A DNA stretch of 64,000 bases from JALHOP01 sp964484195 (GTDB lineage Bacteria > Myxococcota > XYA12-FULL-58-9 > JALHOP01). The position numbers were made by a program, and so were the translations under genes. Position 1 is the first letter of the stretch. Each line of letters begins with the position of its first letter. The notes under the pieces are model-generated. The model worked only from the letters and a program-made list of their open reading frames with translations, did no database searches and was not told the origin of the DNA. The stretch covers positions 5,648 to 69,647 of the forward strand of contig CAZAER010000022.1 of assembly GCA_964484195.1 (NCBI GenBank), written 5' to 3'. Positions 1-9,512 of the stretch are shown one piece after another.

Positions 1-941
1 TTCGAGTAGCCGCTGTTCGTCGTGTAGTCTCCGGAGGGGCGCTCGCCGCCAATCGGTGGGTCGGCGGCGAAGGCTTGCGGTTGAACGCACGCCGCGGTCT
101 CTTCGGGAGGGAGCGCAGCGATGCCGCGCTCGAGCGCGTAGATCTCCTCGAGGTGGCTTTGCAGCCTCTGCTGGTCGTCGCGTCCCAAGCGCTGCATGAG
201 CCGCTGTGCGTTCCCGCGGACGAGATCCACGACGCTGCGGCGGCCGGCGTTGCGATAGTTACGGCGCTCCGCCTCGCCATCGGTCGAGGGCACGAAGCTG
301 CGAAAGAGGCTGTCATACGCCTGCTTCGGACTGATGACCGGGTCGACACGCGTCGCCAGTGTGCTGTTCGGGGCGAGGCGATACGAGATCGCACCGCGAT
401 TGGGATCAGAGCTGATGTACGACGAAACCTGGACGCGATACACCAGCGACCTGAACTGTGTCGCTGAAGCGGACATGTCGGCCATGATCTGGTCGGCGGT
501 GGTGCCATAGACGCGCGCCTGGAATTCGCTCGGCTGCGTACGAACGCCCGCAAGCATCGGGCTCATCATGGTCTCGTGATGGTTGTTCGGTCGCCCGCCC
601 GCGGGGACCGTGCCGCCGTTCTCGCCGGCCCACGGGATCTTGAGGCCGGTCACCACCGAGATTTCGTTCTTGATGTTGTCGTGGTTCGCGAACGGGGCGA
701 GGGCGCGCTTGAGGTCGTAACCCGCGCCCACGGTGCTGGGCACGTAGGTCTCGCTGATCGGCACGTTGCCCCAGCCGAGCGAGCAGCCGGTGGTGCACAC
801 CACGAAGCGCTTCGGCATCGGCGCGGCGGTCTGCGCCAGGGCTTCGCCGTTTCCGTCCAACATCGCTTCGAGCACGGGCAAGCCGACGACGGCGCCACCG
901 ACACCTGCCAGGAATGCACGACGACCCAATCGGAAGCTCAT
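1..941 (-). CDS. DUF1552 family secreted protein (C-terminus outside window)
   Basis: The first 313 codons are present and the gene runs off the left edge. The N-terminus carries a twin-arginine-like signal (GRRAFLAG at residues 6-13, then a hydrophobic stretch), so Tat export is likely. The following region (KRFVVCTTGCSLGWGN, then ATGLKIPW-like and NNHHETMMSPML segments) matches the DUF1552 family, which in Planctomycetes and Myxococcota is encoded beside DUF1592/DUF1588 cytochrome-like proteins. The biochemical role of the family is not established. The ATG at 941 overlaps the TGA of the upstream gene (ATGA), so the two proteins are translationally coupled and probably act together in the envelope. 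Confidence 0.85.
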   Translation of the reverse strand, partial: MSFRLGRRAFLAGVGGAVVGLPVLEAMLDGNGEALAQTAAPMPKRFVVCTTGCSLGWGNVPISETYVPSTVGAGYDLKRALAPFANHDNIKNEISVVTGLKIPWAGENGGTVPAGGRPNNHHETMMSPMLAGVRTQPSEFQARVYGTTADQIMADMSASATQFRSLVYRVQVSSYISSDPNRGAISYRLAPNSTLATRVDPVISPKQAYDSLFRSFVPSTDGEAERRNYRNAGRRSVVDLVRGNAQRLMQRLGRDDQQRLQSHLEEIYALERGIAALPPEETAACVQPQAFAADPPIGGERPSGDYTTNSGYS

Positions 942-2563
942 CCTTCACTCCTCGAAGTTACGCGGGCGAACTGGTCGCTCGCGATCAGGCCCAACAGAAG
1001 CTCGCGAAAGTCATGGCCGCCGCTCGCGAAGGTGCGGCGCAAGGCCTCGATGTAGTCGCGCTCGCCGCGCGAGGCTTCGAGCCGACCATAGGCAAAGCGG
1101 AAGACTTGCTGGACGACGCAGGCCTCGAGGTCTCCGCTCTCGACCAACAGCTGCGCGAGCTCGCCAGGGCCGCGGAAGGTGCCGAGCTCGCCGAGGTCGC
1201 CTTCGCCTTCGATGACGCACTCGGGCCTACCGGCTTCGTGCGCGCGGAGCTTCCCGGCGGCGTCGTAGCTCTCGAGTCCGAAGCCGATGGGGTCGGTGAG
1301 CTGATGGCAGGCAGCGCAGGCGCCGGCGCGATGCACCTCGTAGCGCTCCTCCTTGCAAGGGTTCGCGCTAGCGGACACTGGTGGCTCGTCTGCATTCACC
1401 TCCGGTGGAGGTGGCGGAATCGGCTGACACATGAGGCGCTCGCGAATGAGAATGCCGCGCTGGGTGGGGCTGGTGTCCGAGAATTTCGCGAAAGCGGACA
1501 AAAACGATCCCTGCGAGAGCAGACCGCGTCTGCCGCTGTTGCCGTAAGGCACCCAAGCACCCTCGGTGGAGCTCGAGGTCAGCCCGTAGTGCTCGGCGAG
1601 CTCGGGGCCCACGAAGGTCTCGTCGGCGAGGAACACGTCCCAATACGAGCCGCCGCGATCGAAGATGACGCGCTTCAAGAGTGCCGCGGTTTCGCCGCGC
1701 ATGGCCGCGACCAGGTCTTGCGATAGCGCCATGCGGTCGTAACCGAGCCACTGGGCATGGAAGCGATCGAGCTGCTCCAAGGCGCGCGCATCGTCGAGCA
1801 TGCGCCGCGCGACCGCGACGCGGTCTACCGGATCGCGCAGGCGCCCGGCTTCGGCATCGTCCAAGAGAGCGTCGTCCGGCCCACGCCCCCAAAGGAAGAA
1901 CGCCATGCGGGTGGCGATCTCGAAGTCTCCGAGCGTCGCTGCTTCGCCTTCGGCGGGCTCACCGACCTCGACGCGATAGAGGAACTCGAAGTCTTGCAGG
2001 AGCGCTTCGATCACCAGCGCCAGCGTGTCGTCGAAAGTCGGGGTGAAGGTTTCGTAGTCCGCTTCCGCGAGCTGCATGAGTCCGAGATAGCGGTCGACTT
2101 CTTCACCCGTGAGTGGTCGGCGCAAGGCTCTGCGGCCGAAGCTCTCGACGAAGCGCCGCATGCAGGCCGAATCGCTGCGGCCTGCGGGGACGCAAGGGAG
2201 ATAGGCGCGCACGCGATTGGGATCCGCGACGAAGCGCTCGGCAACGTCCGCGGCTACGAACGCAGCCGCCTCGACGAGCGCAGCCGATCCCAGCTGCGTC
2301 GTATAGTCGTTCGTGAAGGGGTTACGTGGCGCCGGAGAATCCTCGGGAAACAGCGCCCGTGCGGGCCGGGTGTCCTCACCCAACAGGTCTTCGAGCGTCG
2401 CATCGATCTCCGAGGCGGTGAGGCGCCGCGCCAGGGTATCGAGTGCGTACGGCACCGCGAGCGGCCGCCCCTGATCGGTCGGCGGTGTCACGCCCGAGGT
2501 GTCGCCAATGACGCCCGAGCAACCCACGAGCGGTACGAGCGCCGCCAAATATAGTCGCCGCAT
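938..2563 (-). CDS. DUF1592/DUF1588/DUF1585 (PSD/PSCyt) lipoprotein
   Basis: A 541-aa lipoprotein; the signal ends in the lipobox LVGC at residues 12-15. The order of segments fits the planctomycete-type PSD families: a PSD3-like piece (LTASEIDATLEDLLG, about 49-63), PSD5 near 125-190, DUF1592 (PSD4) about 200-335, DUF1588 (PSCyt3) about 345-445, and DUF1585 (PSD2) about 460-535. A single c-type haem motif CAACH lies at about 416-420, followed by DPIGFGLESYDA, typical of the PSCyt3 block. The function is unknown; a redox role at the cell surface is inferred from the CxxCH. It is the first gene of a two-gene unit with the DUF1552 protein (ATGA overlap). Confidence 0.88.
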   Translation of the reverse strand: MRRLYLAALVPLVGCSGVIGDTSGVTPPTDQGRPLAVPYALDTLARRLTASEIDATLEDLLGEDTRPARALFPEDSPAPRNPFTNDYTTQLGSAALVEAAAFVAADVAERFVADPNRVRAYLPCVPAGRSDSACMRRFVESFGRRALRRPLTGEEVDRYLGLMQLAEADYETFTPTFDDTLALVIEALLQDFEFLYRVEVGEPAEGEAATLGDFEIATRMAFFLWGRGPDDALLDDAEAGRLRDPVDRVAVARRMLDDARALEQLDRFHAQWLGYDRMALSQDLVAAMRGETAALLKRVIFDRGGSYWDVFLADETFVGPELAEHYGLTSSSTEGAWVPYGNSGRRGLLSQGSFLSAFAKFSDTSPTQRGILIRERLMCQPIPPPPPEVNADEPPVSASANPCKEERYEVHRAGACAACHQLTDPIGFGLESYDAAGKLRAHEAGRPECVIEGEGDLGELGTFRGPGELAQLLVESGDLEACVVQQVFRFAYGRLEASRGERDYIEALRRTFASGGHDFRELLLGLIASDQFARVTSRSEG

Positions 2564-2717
2564 GGTCTACTCCCCGTCGCGCCTTGGTGCGCTTGGTGAG
2601 GTGTGGGAGGCGGCAGGCGAATCGGCTCACGACGCTCGAAGCTTTCTGCGGTACAATCGGCTAAGTCCTCGTCCGCGCGTCGTTTAAGAGGTCGTCGCCG
2701 GGACGTGCCGGAGTGTC

Positions 2718-3305
2718 ATGTCCACCAAGGGTGAGCCGATTCTGACGTCGACCGCCACTACCCAAGGGAGGACGAGCGACCAGGCAGTGACTGAGTCAGC
2801 GGGGCGCGCATCGAAGGCCGTCGACATCGACGTGGTCTTCCGCGAACAGGCACGTTTCGTCGCCTGGGTGGCGCTGCGAATTCTGGGACGAGACGAGGAA
2901 GTCGACGATGTCGTGCAGGAGGTCTTCTTGAGCGCGATGGGTGGCCTCAAGAGCCTGCGTGAGCCGAACGCAGTGCGAGCGTGGCTCAAGACGGTCACCG
3001 TGCGCATGGCTCGCCGCCGGCTCTACAAGCGCCGCCTCAAGATGATGTTCCGTCTCGACGAGCAAGCGGACGCGGCGCAGCTCGCGAGCGCCGACGCGAG
3101 CCCCGAAGATCGGGCCGCTCTGCGCAACGTCTACGCCGTGCTCGACCGCATCCCCGTCGAGCAGCGTCTCGCTTGGACCTTGCGGCACGTCGAGGGCGAG
3201 TCTCTGCCCGACGTGGCCGCGTTGATTGGCTGCTCCCTGGCTACCGCGAAACGACGCATCGCCGCCGCGCAAGAGCGCCTCGACAAGGAGCTCGCCCATG
3301 AGTGA
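2718..3305 (+). CDS. ECF-type RNA polymerase sigma factor
   Basis: A 195-aa sigma-70 family protein of the extracytoplasmic-function type. Region 2 spans about residues 38-105 with the DDVVQEVFLSAM motif that binds core polymerase and the -10 element. Region 4 spans about 138-190 (QRLAWTLRHVEGESLPDVA, then a recognition helix rich in Lys/Arg). About 35 N-terminal residues are Ser/Thr-rich and precede region 2. ATG 2718 is preceded by GGAG at about 5 nt. A TACAAT hexamer at 2652-2657 could be a -10 box but no good -35 accompanies it. The stop overlaps the next gene by 8 nt, and the FecR-like partner is the expected regulator of its activity. Confidence 0.9.
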   Translation: MSTKGEPILTSTATTQGRTSDQAVTESAGRASKAVDIDVVFREQARFVAWVALRILGRDEEVDDVVQEVFLSAMGGLKSLREPNAVRAWLKTVTVRMARRRLYKRRLKMMFRLDEQADAAQLASADASPEDRAALRNVYAVLDRIPVEQRLAWTLRHVEGESLPDVAALIGCSLATAKRRIAAAQERLDKELAHE

Positions 3306-4302
3306 GTCACGGCAGGCGCGCGCGGTGCGCGACAAGCTCGAGCTGCGCTGGGACGAGGGTCGTGAGAAGGCCATCGCGCAGAAGATGGTGGCGACGCGTC
3401 GTCGCCGGCGCGTGGTCCGCAGCGTCGCGAGCGCGACCGCGGTGCTCTTGCTCGCCGCTGGCGCGTTCCTCGCGCGTCGCAGCTCACCCGACCAGCAAAC
3501 TCTGGCGGACGGCTCGACCGTCGAGAAGCTCGAGGCGCAGACGCTGGTTGCCGTGGCGAGTGAAACGTCGGGCGAGGTGCGCGTGCGTCTCGACCGCGGC
3601 AGAGCGAGGTTCGCGGTCACCAAAGATCCGAAGCGTGTCTTCCGTGTCGTCTCGGGCGATGTCAGCGTCGTCGTGCTCGGCACCGTCTTCGAAGTGGGTC
3701 GCGTCGGTGGACGTACTCTCGTCAAGGTGAGTGAGGGCAGGGTGCGGGTGACCCGCGGTGATGTGACCATGTTGCTCGGCCCTGGCGACGAGCAGCAGGT
3801 CGATAGCGAGAACCCGCCCGTCGCACCGCCGGTCGCCGAGCCAGAGGTGGCGCAACCGACGACTGAGCCAGCGCCGCCGCATCGCGAAGAGCGGACGGTC
3901 ACCAAGTCGAAGGCCCCACCACGAGCGGTGCCGGCGCTCAGCGAGACCATGTACGAAGTCGACCGGCTGCGACTCGCCAAAGACGCCAAAGGGGCCGCTA
4001 GCTTGCTGCAGAAGGCGCTGCGTCACCATCGCGATGCTCCCGAGGCGCCACAAGCGACGTTCGTGCTCGGTCGCTTGCAGCAAGAAGACCTGCATGACCC
4101 GGCAGCTGCGGCTCGCACGTTCGCGACGGTGCGCCGGTTGGCACCCGCGTCGTCGCTCGCCGAGGACGCGTTGGCGCGTGAGGTCGAGTGTCTCGTTGCC
4201 AGCGGCGATTCCACTGGCGCCCGGGAACGAGCTGAGCTTTACGGACGAACGTATCCACGCGGTGCTCACCGCGAGCGCCTGAACAAGCTCGTTTCTCGCT
4301 GA
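3298..4302 (+). CDS. FecR-like anti-sigma/sensor protein
   Basis: A 334-aa single-pass membrane protein encoded directly after the ECF sigma gene. A basic cytoplasmic segment (about 1-38) is followed by one transmembrane helix (about 40-58), a FecR-type beta domain (about 75-165, with GTVFEVGRVGGRTLVKVSEG), a Pro-rich linker and a helical TPR-like tail (about 215-330). FecR proteins transmit an envelope signal to a cognate ECF sigma factor, which fits the arrangement here. The ATG at 3298 lies inside the end of the sigma gene, giving an 8-nt overlap and probable translational coupling. The cytoplasmic part is short, with no zinc-binding anti-sigma motif visible. Confidence 0.85.
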   Translation: MSESRQARAVRDKLELRWDEGREKAIAQKMVATRRRRRVVRSVASATAVLLLAAGAFLARRSSPDQQTLADGSTVEKLEAQTLVAVASETSGEVRVRLDRGRARFAVTKDPKRVFRVVSGDVSVVVLGTVFEVGRVGGRTLVKVSEGRVRVTRGDVTMLLGPGDEQQVDSENPPVAPPVAEPEVAQPTTEPAPPHREERTVTKSKAPPRAVPALSETMYEVDRLRLAKDAKGAASLLQKALRHHRDAPEAPQATFVLGRLQQEDLHDPAAAARTFATVRRLAPASSLAEDALAREVECLVASGDSTGARERAELYGRTYPRGAHRERLNKLVSR

Positions 4303-4304
4303 GT

Positions 4305-5330
4305 GTGGCTCACATGTTGGCAGCGCGCGCCGCATTGTTCGTTACCCAGCTCGTCGTCGGCCAGCCGCAGATCGAGCTGCGTATCGATAGCTGTGCCGAG
4401 GTCAATGTCGCCGAGGTTGGTCGCGTCGTGGCGATCGAGCTCCGTGCGTCCATCGTCGCGGGCAGCGACGTCTTGGCGACCACGACCGAGGTCTCCGTGG
4501 GTTGCCGCGGCCCTTTCTACCAGGTGCGCGTCGACGAGCCCGAGAGCCAAGAAGTCGTCATCGACACGGTGGTGCAACGCGGCTACCTCGAGCTGCGCGT
4601 CGATGACCCGATCACAGGCAAGACCCTGCAGCGGCTCATCGACGTCAAGAACGAGCCCGACGCCGTACGGGCGCGGCTGGTCGGCATCGCCATCGGCGAG
4701 CTGGTCCGAGCCAGCTGGATCGAGCTCCTTGCGAATCCGACGCCGCGTGTCCCGCCGGTCGAGAAGGCGACGACGCCATCTTTGCAGCGCGCGGTCGTCG
4801 AACGAGCGCGCCCGTCGGTGAGCACCAGCCTCTCGCCCACGTGCGGTTACACGATGTACGGCGCAGGCCTCGACGACTCCATGTGGGGGTGTGGCCTTGG
4901 CATGCGCGCCAGCGCCTCGTTGTGGCACGTGTCCGCACAAGCGGACGTCGGCGCCGGTGACCGCAATGTGCCTTTCGGCCGCGTCGACAGCACCGCGGCG
5001 TCCGCCTTCGCGGCGGGTGGCGTGCACGCCAATGTCGGTCCGACTGTGCTCGCGGCAGAGCTCGGTGGGCGCGTCGGTTTCTTGAGCATCACCGGCGACG
5101 CCGCGCCGCTTCTCCCCGTCGTTGGCGGCGGTCTACGTGGCGCTTGGGGCGGCCCTGCGGTGAGACTCTCCGTCGACGTCTTCTTCACCTCGTGGCTCGG
5201 CCTGCGCGCGTCCGCTGAAGCGGGCTACGCGCTGTTTGGCCCGGAAGGCACGGCCCTCGGCGAAGTGGTCACCGATACGCAAGGCCTTTGGCTCACGCCA
5301 GCGGCTCATCTGGTCTTCGGCTTACCCTGA
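4305..5330 (+). CDS. exported protein of the sigma/FecR operon, probable outer-membrane barrel
   Basis: A 341-aa protein of no recognised family. It begins with GTG 4305, or ATG 4314 three codons later; both give a hydrophobic leader ending near VVGQPQ. The first half (about 25-135) looks like a beta-sandwich of alternating hydrophobic residues. After a linker, the second half (about 170-341) consists of repeated amphipathic strands rich in Gly and aromatic residues and ends in VFGLP, resembling a small outer-membrane barrel. It starts 2 nt after the FecR-like gene, so it is the third gene of that operon and a candidate partner or target of the sigma system. Its end overlaps the convergent gene by 9 nt. 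Confidence 0.7.
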   Translation: MAHMLAARAALFVTQLVVGQPQIELRIDSCAEVNVAEVGRVVAIELRASIVAGSDVLATTTEVSVGCRGPFYQVRVDEPESQEVVIDTVVQRGYLELRVDDPITGKTLQRLIDVKNEPDAVRARLVGIAIGELVRASWIELLANPTPRVPPVEKATTPSLQRAVVERARPSVSTSLSPTCGYTMYGAGLDDSMWGCGLGMRASASLWHVSAQADVGAGDRNVPFGRVDSTAASAFAAGGVHANVGPTVLAAELGGRVGFLSITGDAAPLLPVVGGGLRGAWGGPAVRLSVDVFFTSWLGLRASAEAGYALFGPEGTALGEVVTDTQGLWLTPAAHLVFGLP

Positions 5331-7823
5331 GCCGTTCCGCGGATAACCGTACATGATGACGTCACTCACGCCGTTCGGCGCCGCATGTAGGAAATTGCAG
5401 CGCTGGGCGCTGTAGTCGCCTTCGCCTTGGTAGGCGCCGACGTTGGGCGCGAAGATGCAAGCCTCTCCCGATTCGCAAAGGCCGTCGTCGTCGCCCAGGT
5501 CGTCGAGGACGACCTCGATGGCATGCAATAGGAATCGATTGAAGCAGAGCTCGCCAGGCTCGCAGGTACCGTCGTCGTCGCCGATGCCGTCTCCGGCCCG
5601 CTCCACGGTATTGGCCGTCGGTTCGTAGGCGCGCTGCTGGCGATCTTCGGTGAAGGCGTCTCCGGCAACGCTGCTCGGGCAAAAGCCACCCGAAACGAAG
5701 GCGCCGAACGCCCCGCGAGCGATGGTGTCGGTCGCGCGGAGGCGCCAATCCCAAATGCGGCATTGTCCGCTCGAGCAGATGCCCGAGCCGTTGGCCCAGG
5801 CGGCGCCGGGCAAGCCTCCCCAGGTGCGGAAGGGGCTCTCGAAGGCAGCCCAAGCGTCGCCGCCGATGGACGCGGCATTGGCGACCCCGCCGGTGTCGAG
5901 GTTGCTGACGTCGTCATCCGTGACCGGGCCGAGTACGACATTGCTGCTCGCGACGTTGGTTTGCAGCGTCGCAGTGGAGGGCTCGGCGCCGTAAGAGCTC
6001 GAGCCGTCGGCACCCGTGGTGGTGCAGGTGCGGTCGACGAGCCCTTGGCCGGTGGTGGTCTCGTTGATGTTGCAGGTGAGACCCGTGCCGTCGGGTGCGC
6101 CGCTCACCCAGAGCCGGCCGTCGAAGCGCTGGCCAGAGCCCCAGCCGTCTTCGATGAACCAGACGATCTGCGATGGCGTAGCACTGGCGACGTCGTTGTC
6201 GATGGACATGGTGTCGAGCATCCGGTTGTTCACGAGATCGCCGTTCGGGACGCCGCCAGAGCCGACGATGCCCGCCTCGGCGTTCACGACCGTCAGCAGG
6301 TTTGCGACCAGTGTGTCGTCGGCCGCGAGCACGCCGAGGCCTTCCTGCGCGTTGAGCGCCGTGGTCACGTGGGCGATGGTGCTACGCGACGCTTGCTCTT
6401 GCAGGTAGGCGCCGATGACGTTGGTGCTCGCGATGAGTAGCCCGACGACCGTCGTGTCGAAGGCGGTCTCGCCGGAGAACGCCTGAACGCGCAGCCCCCA
6501 GCCGGAGCAGTTCGAGAGCACTCCGTTGACGATCTTGTTCGCCGGCCCCCCCACCGCGAGGCAGGAGTTGCCGCTCACCTCGATCTGGCGGTGGACACTG
6601 AAATCGAGCAGCCAGTTGTCGTGAGCGCCGGTCTGGAAAACGATGCCGCCGCCGCGTGAGTCGACGACGCGCACCCGAGAGAGCCGGTTGAAACCCGCTG
6701 CCGGGCCGGCAACCACGAGGCTCGCGATGTTCGCGCTCCCGGAATTGGCAATGTGGACGTCGTCGATGACGTTCCAGTTGCTGCCGTTCTCGACCCGGAT
6801 CGCTTCCGAGAGCGCGTTGCGGGCGCGGAAGCTCGTGACCTCGTTGTAACCGCCAGCGTCGACGAGCAGCGCCTGAGTACCGGCGTTCGCGAGATCGAGT
6901 CCGCTGAAGCGGCTGTTGGTGCACGAGCCGCAGCGTACGAGCGCGTTACTGCTGGTGTCTGCCACCAAGATGTTGAAGCGGGAAAACGTCGTTCCGGTGA
7001 TGCGAACGTGCGAGGCCACGGCCTGCGCGGCGCTCGCCGAGGTGCGCGTCTCGATCCAGAGAAAGTTACGATTGCCGCCGCAGAAGAGGGTGCGGACGCC
7101 CGCAACATCGAGCGTCCCGTCGGTCGCGCAATTGCCCACGCTCGCATCGCCGAAGCTCAGGACCGCGTCCGCGAGCGTCACCACGCTGATGCCGTCGGCG
7201 GCCAGGTTGTAGCCGTTCGAAGCAGCACTGCTCGCGAGCACGTAGATGGCGCTCGGCAGCTCAAGGACGGCGGTTGCGCCAGTACCGTTGGCCGGCAAGG
7301 CGACGACGGCGTTCGGCCAGCCCCACACCGACGACGGGCTCTCGGCGACGGCAACCCCCGATGGCGTGTGCGCGACACGTAGTACGTTTTCGCGGAATCC
7401 AGTGGCGGTGACGACGTCGCGAAGACCACGCCCGAGCGCAAGACCGGTGCTGTACAGCTCGATGGCATCACCGACCTCCGCACATTGCCACCGCCATAGG
7501 CCGAGGTCGTCGGTGATGGTGAGATCGGCGCAGGCTGCGCGTCGACTCATGCGCGCCATGCGTAGCTCGCCGGCATGCACGCAACGCCCGGGTCCACCCG
7601 CGCCGGCATCGGCCACAGGGTCGCAGCCAGTGCCCGCCTGATGGGCTGGGTCCGCCGCGGGATCGTTCTTCGCGACGTAAGCGCCCCAGGCAGCGTGATC
7701 GGGATATGCGGCTACTACGTCGATGGCCTCGACCGGCCCGGGCTGGAAGATGTCGGACCCCAGATCGGCGCGGCTGCAGGCTGCCGCGAGCGCCCCGCAG
7801 AGCATCAACTGACGTGCTCGCAT
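5322..7823 (-). CDS. surface lipoprotein with parallel beta-helix repeats
   Basis: An 833-aa protein from ATG 7823 (a GTG at 7841 is also possible). The signal peptide ends in a lipobox (ALAAAC). About residues 180-560 contain many short repeats with alternating Asn, Val, Ile and Gly, typical of right-handed parallel beta-helices (for example NEVTSFRARNA and NRLSRVRVVDSRGGGIVF). Such folds are found in polysaccharide lyases and surface adhesins, but no catalytic residues could be assigned. Two C-terminal copies of a GDDDGxCExGE-type acidic motif (about 760 and 795) precede the end and may bind calcium. The gene is monocistronic and convergent with the sigma operon. Confidence 0.75.
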   Translation of the reverse strand: MRARQLMLCGALAAACSRADLGSDIFQPGPVEAIDVVAAYPDHAAWGAYVAKNDPAADPAHQAGTGCDPVADAGAGGPGRCVHAGELRMARMSRRAACADLTITDDLGLWRWQCAEVGDAIELYSTGLALGRGLRDVVTATGFRENVLRVAHTPSGVAVAESPSSVWGWPNAVVALPANGTGATAVLELPSAIYVLASSAASNGYNLAADGISVVTLADAVLSFGDASVGNCATDGTLDVAGVRTLFCGGNRNFLWIETRTSASAAQAVASHVRITGTTFSRFNILVADTSSNALVRCGSCTNSRFSGLDLANAGTQALLVDAGGYNEVTSFRARNALSEAIRVENGSNWNVIDDVHIANSGSANIASLVVAGPAAGFNRLSRVRVVDSRGGGIVFQTGAHDNWLLDFSVHRQIEVSGNSCLAVGGPANKIVNGVLSNCSGWGLRVQAFSGETAFDTTVVGLLIASTNVIGAYLQEQASRSTIAHVTTALNAQEGLGVLAADDTLVANLLTVVNAEAGIVGSGGVPNGDLVNNRMLDTMSIDNDVASATPSQIVWFIEDGWGSGQRFDGRLWVSGAPDGTGLTCNINETTTGQGLVDRTCTTTGADGSSSYGAEPSTATLQTNVASSNVVLGPVTDDDVSNLDTGGVANAASIGGDAWAAFESPFRTWGGLPGAAWANGSGICSSGQCRIWDWRLRATDTIARGAFGAFVSGGFCPSSVAGDAFTEDRQQRAYEPTANTVERAGDGIGDDDGTCEPGELCFNRFLLHAIEVVLDDLGDDDGLCESGEACIFAPNVGAYQGEGDYSAQRCNFLHAAPNGVSDVIMYGYPRNGSG

Positions 7824-7985
7824 GAAAAGGCAGGGTATCACGCGTCACCAAAAATGCCCTGACACGGTGGCAACCATTTCGCGGCAGCGTCGATATACCC
7901 ACGGAGCCTTCCCTGGCTCGTCTCGGCCGCAATGCCCCGCGGCACTCCTTCTGAGCCTGTTTCCGTCAGATTCGAGAGGTCTCGC

Positions 7986-9512
7986 ATGGTTTCGACAGTC
8001 CGTTCCCAGGCACCAGCCCGGGTAGGCGAAAGCTTGGGCGGGGAGCGTCCCGTCGCCGAGCACCATGCGGATGCAGCGGCAGTCGTCCCATTCGGCCCTG
8101 TGCCCTCCAAGCTTGCCGCGGTCCATCCCGCGTTCGTCGACCCCACTGGTGGGCTGCACCTCCGGTCCCCTGTACAAGCGATCGGAGGCCCGCGTCTCGT
8201 GGCGGCGGTCGGCGAGGGGCACCCGGAGCTCACGTCGTCGGTGATGGAGCGCTTCCTGGGGCTCGCGCGCCACGAGGTCACTGCGGCAAGCGAGCGCGTT
8301 CTGCACGAGGACGAGACGCGCCGCCTGCGGATCCTCCTGGGACCCAACGCCCGTCTGAACCCGAAGACAGTTCCACCCAGCTTCGACGACCAGCGACTGC
8401 TGCAGCGGATGTTGAACATCACCCTGGGCGCCGCGCTGAGTCCTCCTCTCGCGGTCGACGGCAACATCGGTGGTGCGACTCGGGCTGCGCTGCAGCTCTA
8501 TCGCCGTAGTCGTGCTCTGCCGGCGACCAGCAACGGTGCCCTCGTCGATCGCGTCATGCTCGAACGCCTGGGTAGGGAGGCGCTCGAGGCGCGTGCCATG
8601 TCGAGCAAGCGTGTATTGCCGCTCGCGGACGACGCCTCGCCCGCGGAGCGTTCGGCGCACGGCATGCTCGATCTGTTGTCGCGTGAAGACCCCGTCCGCT
8701 ATGGCACTCTGTTGCGCGCCCTCGGTGTGGCCAGCTCGCGCCCCGTCGGCCCCGTCGAGCTGCGGCGGGTCGTCGTCGCCGGCGCGGCACGTAATCTCGT
8801 CTTCGACGAGGACACCGCGACCCGCTTGCAGCTTTCGCAGCCGGGCTTCGACAAACCGTTGCCGTGGAACTACGAGGCGACGCGCGTGGTTGCCGCTTTC
8901 CTCGGCGGCGAGATGTCGCCCAATCGCTCGTTGGCAGGTCTCGGCAACTACCGCGGCTGGGCGAGCCGCGCCGAGTACTCGGGTTTGGTGCTGCCACGCG
9001 TGCTCGAGATCGATGCCTTGGTGGAGTCGAGCTACAACCCGCGTCTCGTCAGCAGTGCTCGCGCCCGCGGCTTGCATCAGCTCACCAAAGACGTCACCAA
9101 CCGCTATGGCAAGCTCGACCCGTTCAACCCGGTGCTGAACATCGGCATGGGGCGACGCGAGCTCGCGCGCGTCTACGACGATCAGCTCCGCCGCTTGCGC
9201 GCCATCGACGACAGCTACGCCCGCCGCTATCCCGACGAAGCGTCGATGCCGACCCGCGACACCGAGCGCAACGACGGCGCCATCTGGCGCATGGCCTGGG
9301 CCGCAAACAATGCCGGCCCGCGGCGGCTCTTGCGCTATCAGGGCGTTCCGCCGTTCGCGGAAACCCAGCGCCACGTCATGTTCCTCGCCTGGTACAACGC
9401 CACTCTGCCTGGGGAAGCGAAGGTGCCGCCGGTCGGGTTGGCTCCGGCTCTCCCGCGAGGCCCGAAGGGCCCCGAGGATCTCGGTACCAAAGAAATCACC
9501 AAGCGGTTCTAG
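7986..9512 (+). CDS. lytic-transglycosylase-like protein with peptidoglycan-binding-like domain
   Basis: A 508-aa protein. ATG 7986 was chosen because GAGAGGT lies 5 nt upstream. Residues about 125-195 resemble a peptidoglycan-binding module (AVDGNIGGATRAALQLYRR). About 335-480 resemble a Slt-type transglycosylase: the catalytic Glu is E347 in ALVESSYNP, followed by ARARGLHQLTKD and a late aromatic helix (FAETQRHVMFLAWYNATL). There is no Sec, Tat or lipoprotein signal; the N-terminus is a disordered Ala/Pro-rich stretch. It shares order and phrases with the protein encoded at 11182-12672 (xxGMLxLLSxxDPxR and WNYEAxRV), so the two are paralogues. A role in cell-wall cleavage is inferred from the domains. 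Confidence 0.75.
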   Translation: MVSTVRSQAPARVGESLGGERPVAEHHADAAAVVPFGPVPSKLAAVHPAFVDPTGGLHLRSPVQAIGGPRLVAAVGEGHPELTSSVMERFLGLARHEVTAASERVLHEDETRRLRILLGPNARLNPKTVPPSFDDQRLLQRMLNITLGAALSPPLAVDGNIGGATRAALQLYRRSRALPATSNGALVDRVMLERLGREALEARAMSSKRVLPLADDASPAERSAHGMLDLLSREDPVRYGTLLRALGVASSRPVGPVELRRVVVAGAARNLVFDEDTATRLQLSQPGFDKPLPWNYEATRVVAAFLGGEMSPNRSLAGLGNYRGWASRAEYSGLVLPRVLEIDALVESSYNPRLVSSARARGLHQLTKDVTNRYGKLDPFNPVLNIGMGRRELARVYDDQLRRLRAIDDSYARRYPDEASMPTRDTERNDGAIWRMAWAANNAGPRRLLRYQGVPPFAETQRHVMFLAWYNATLPGEAKVPPVGLAPALPRGPKGPEDLGTKEITKRF

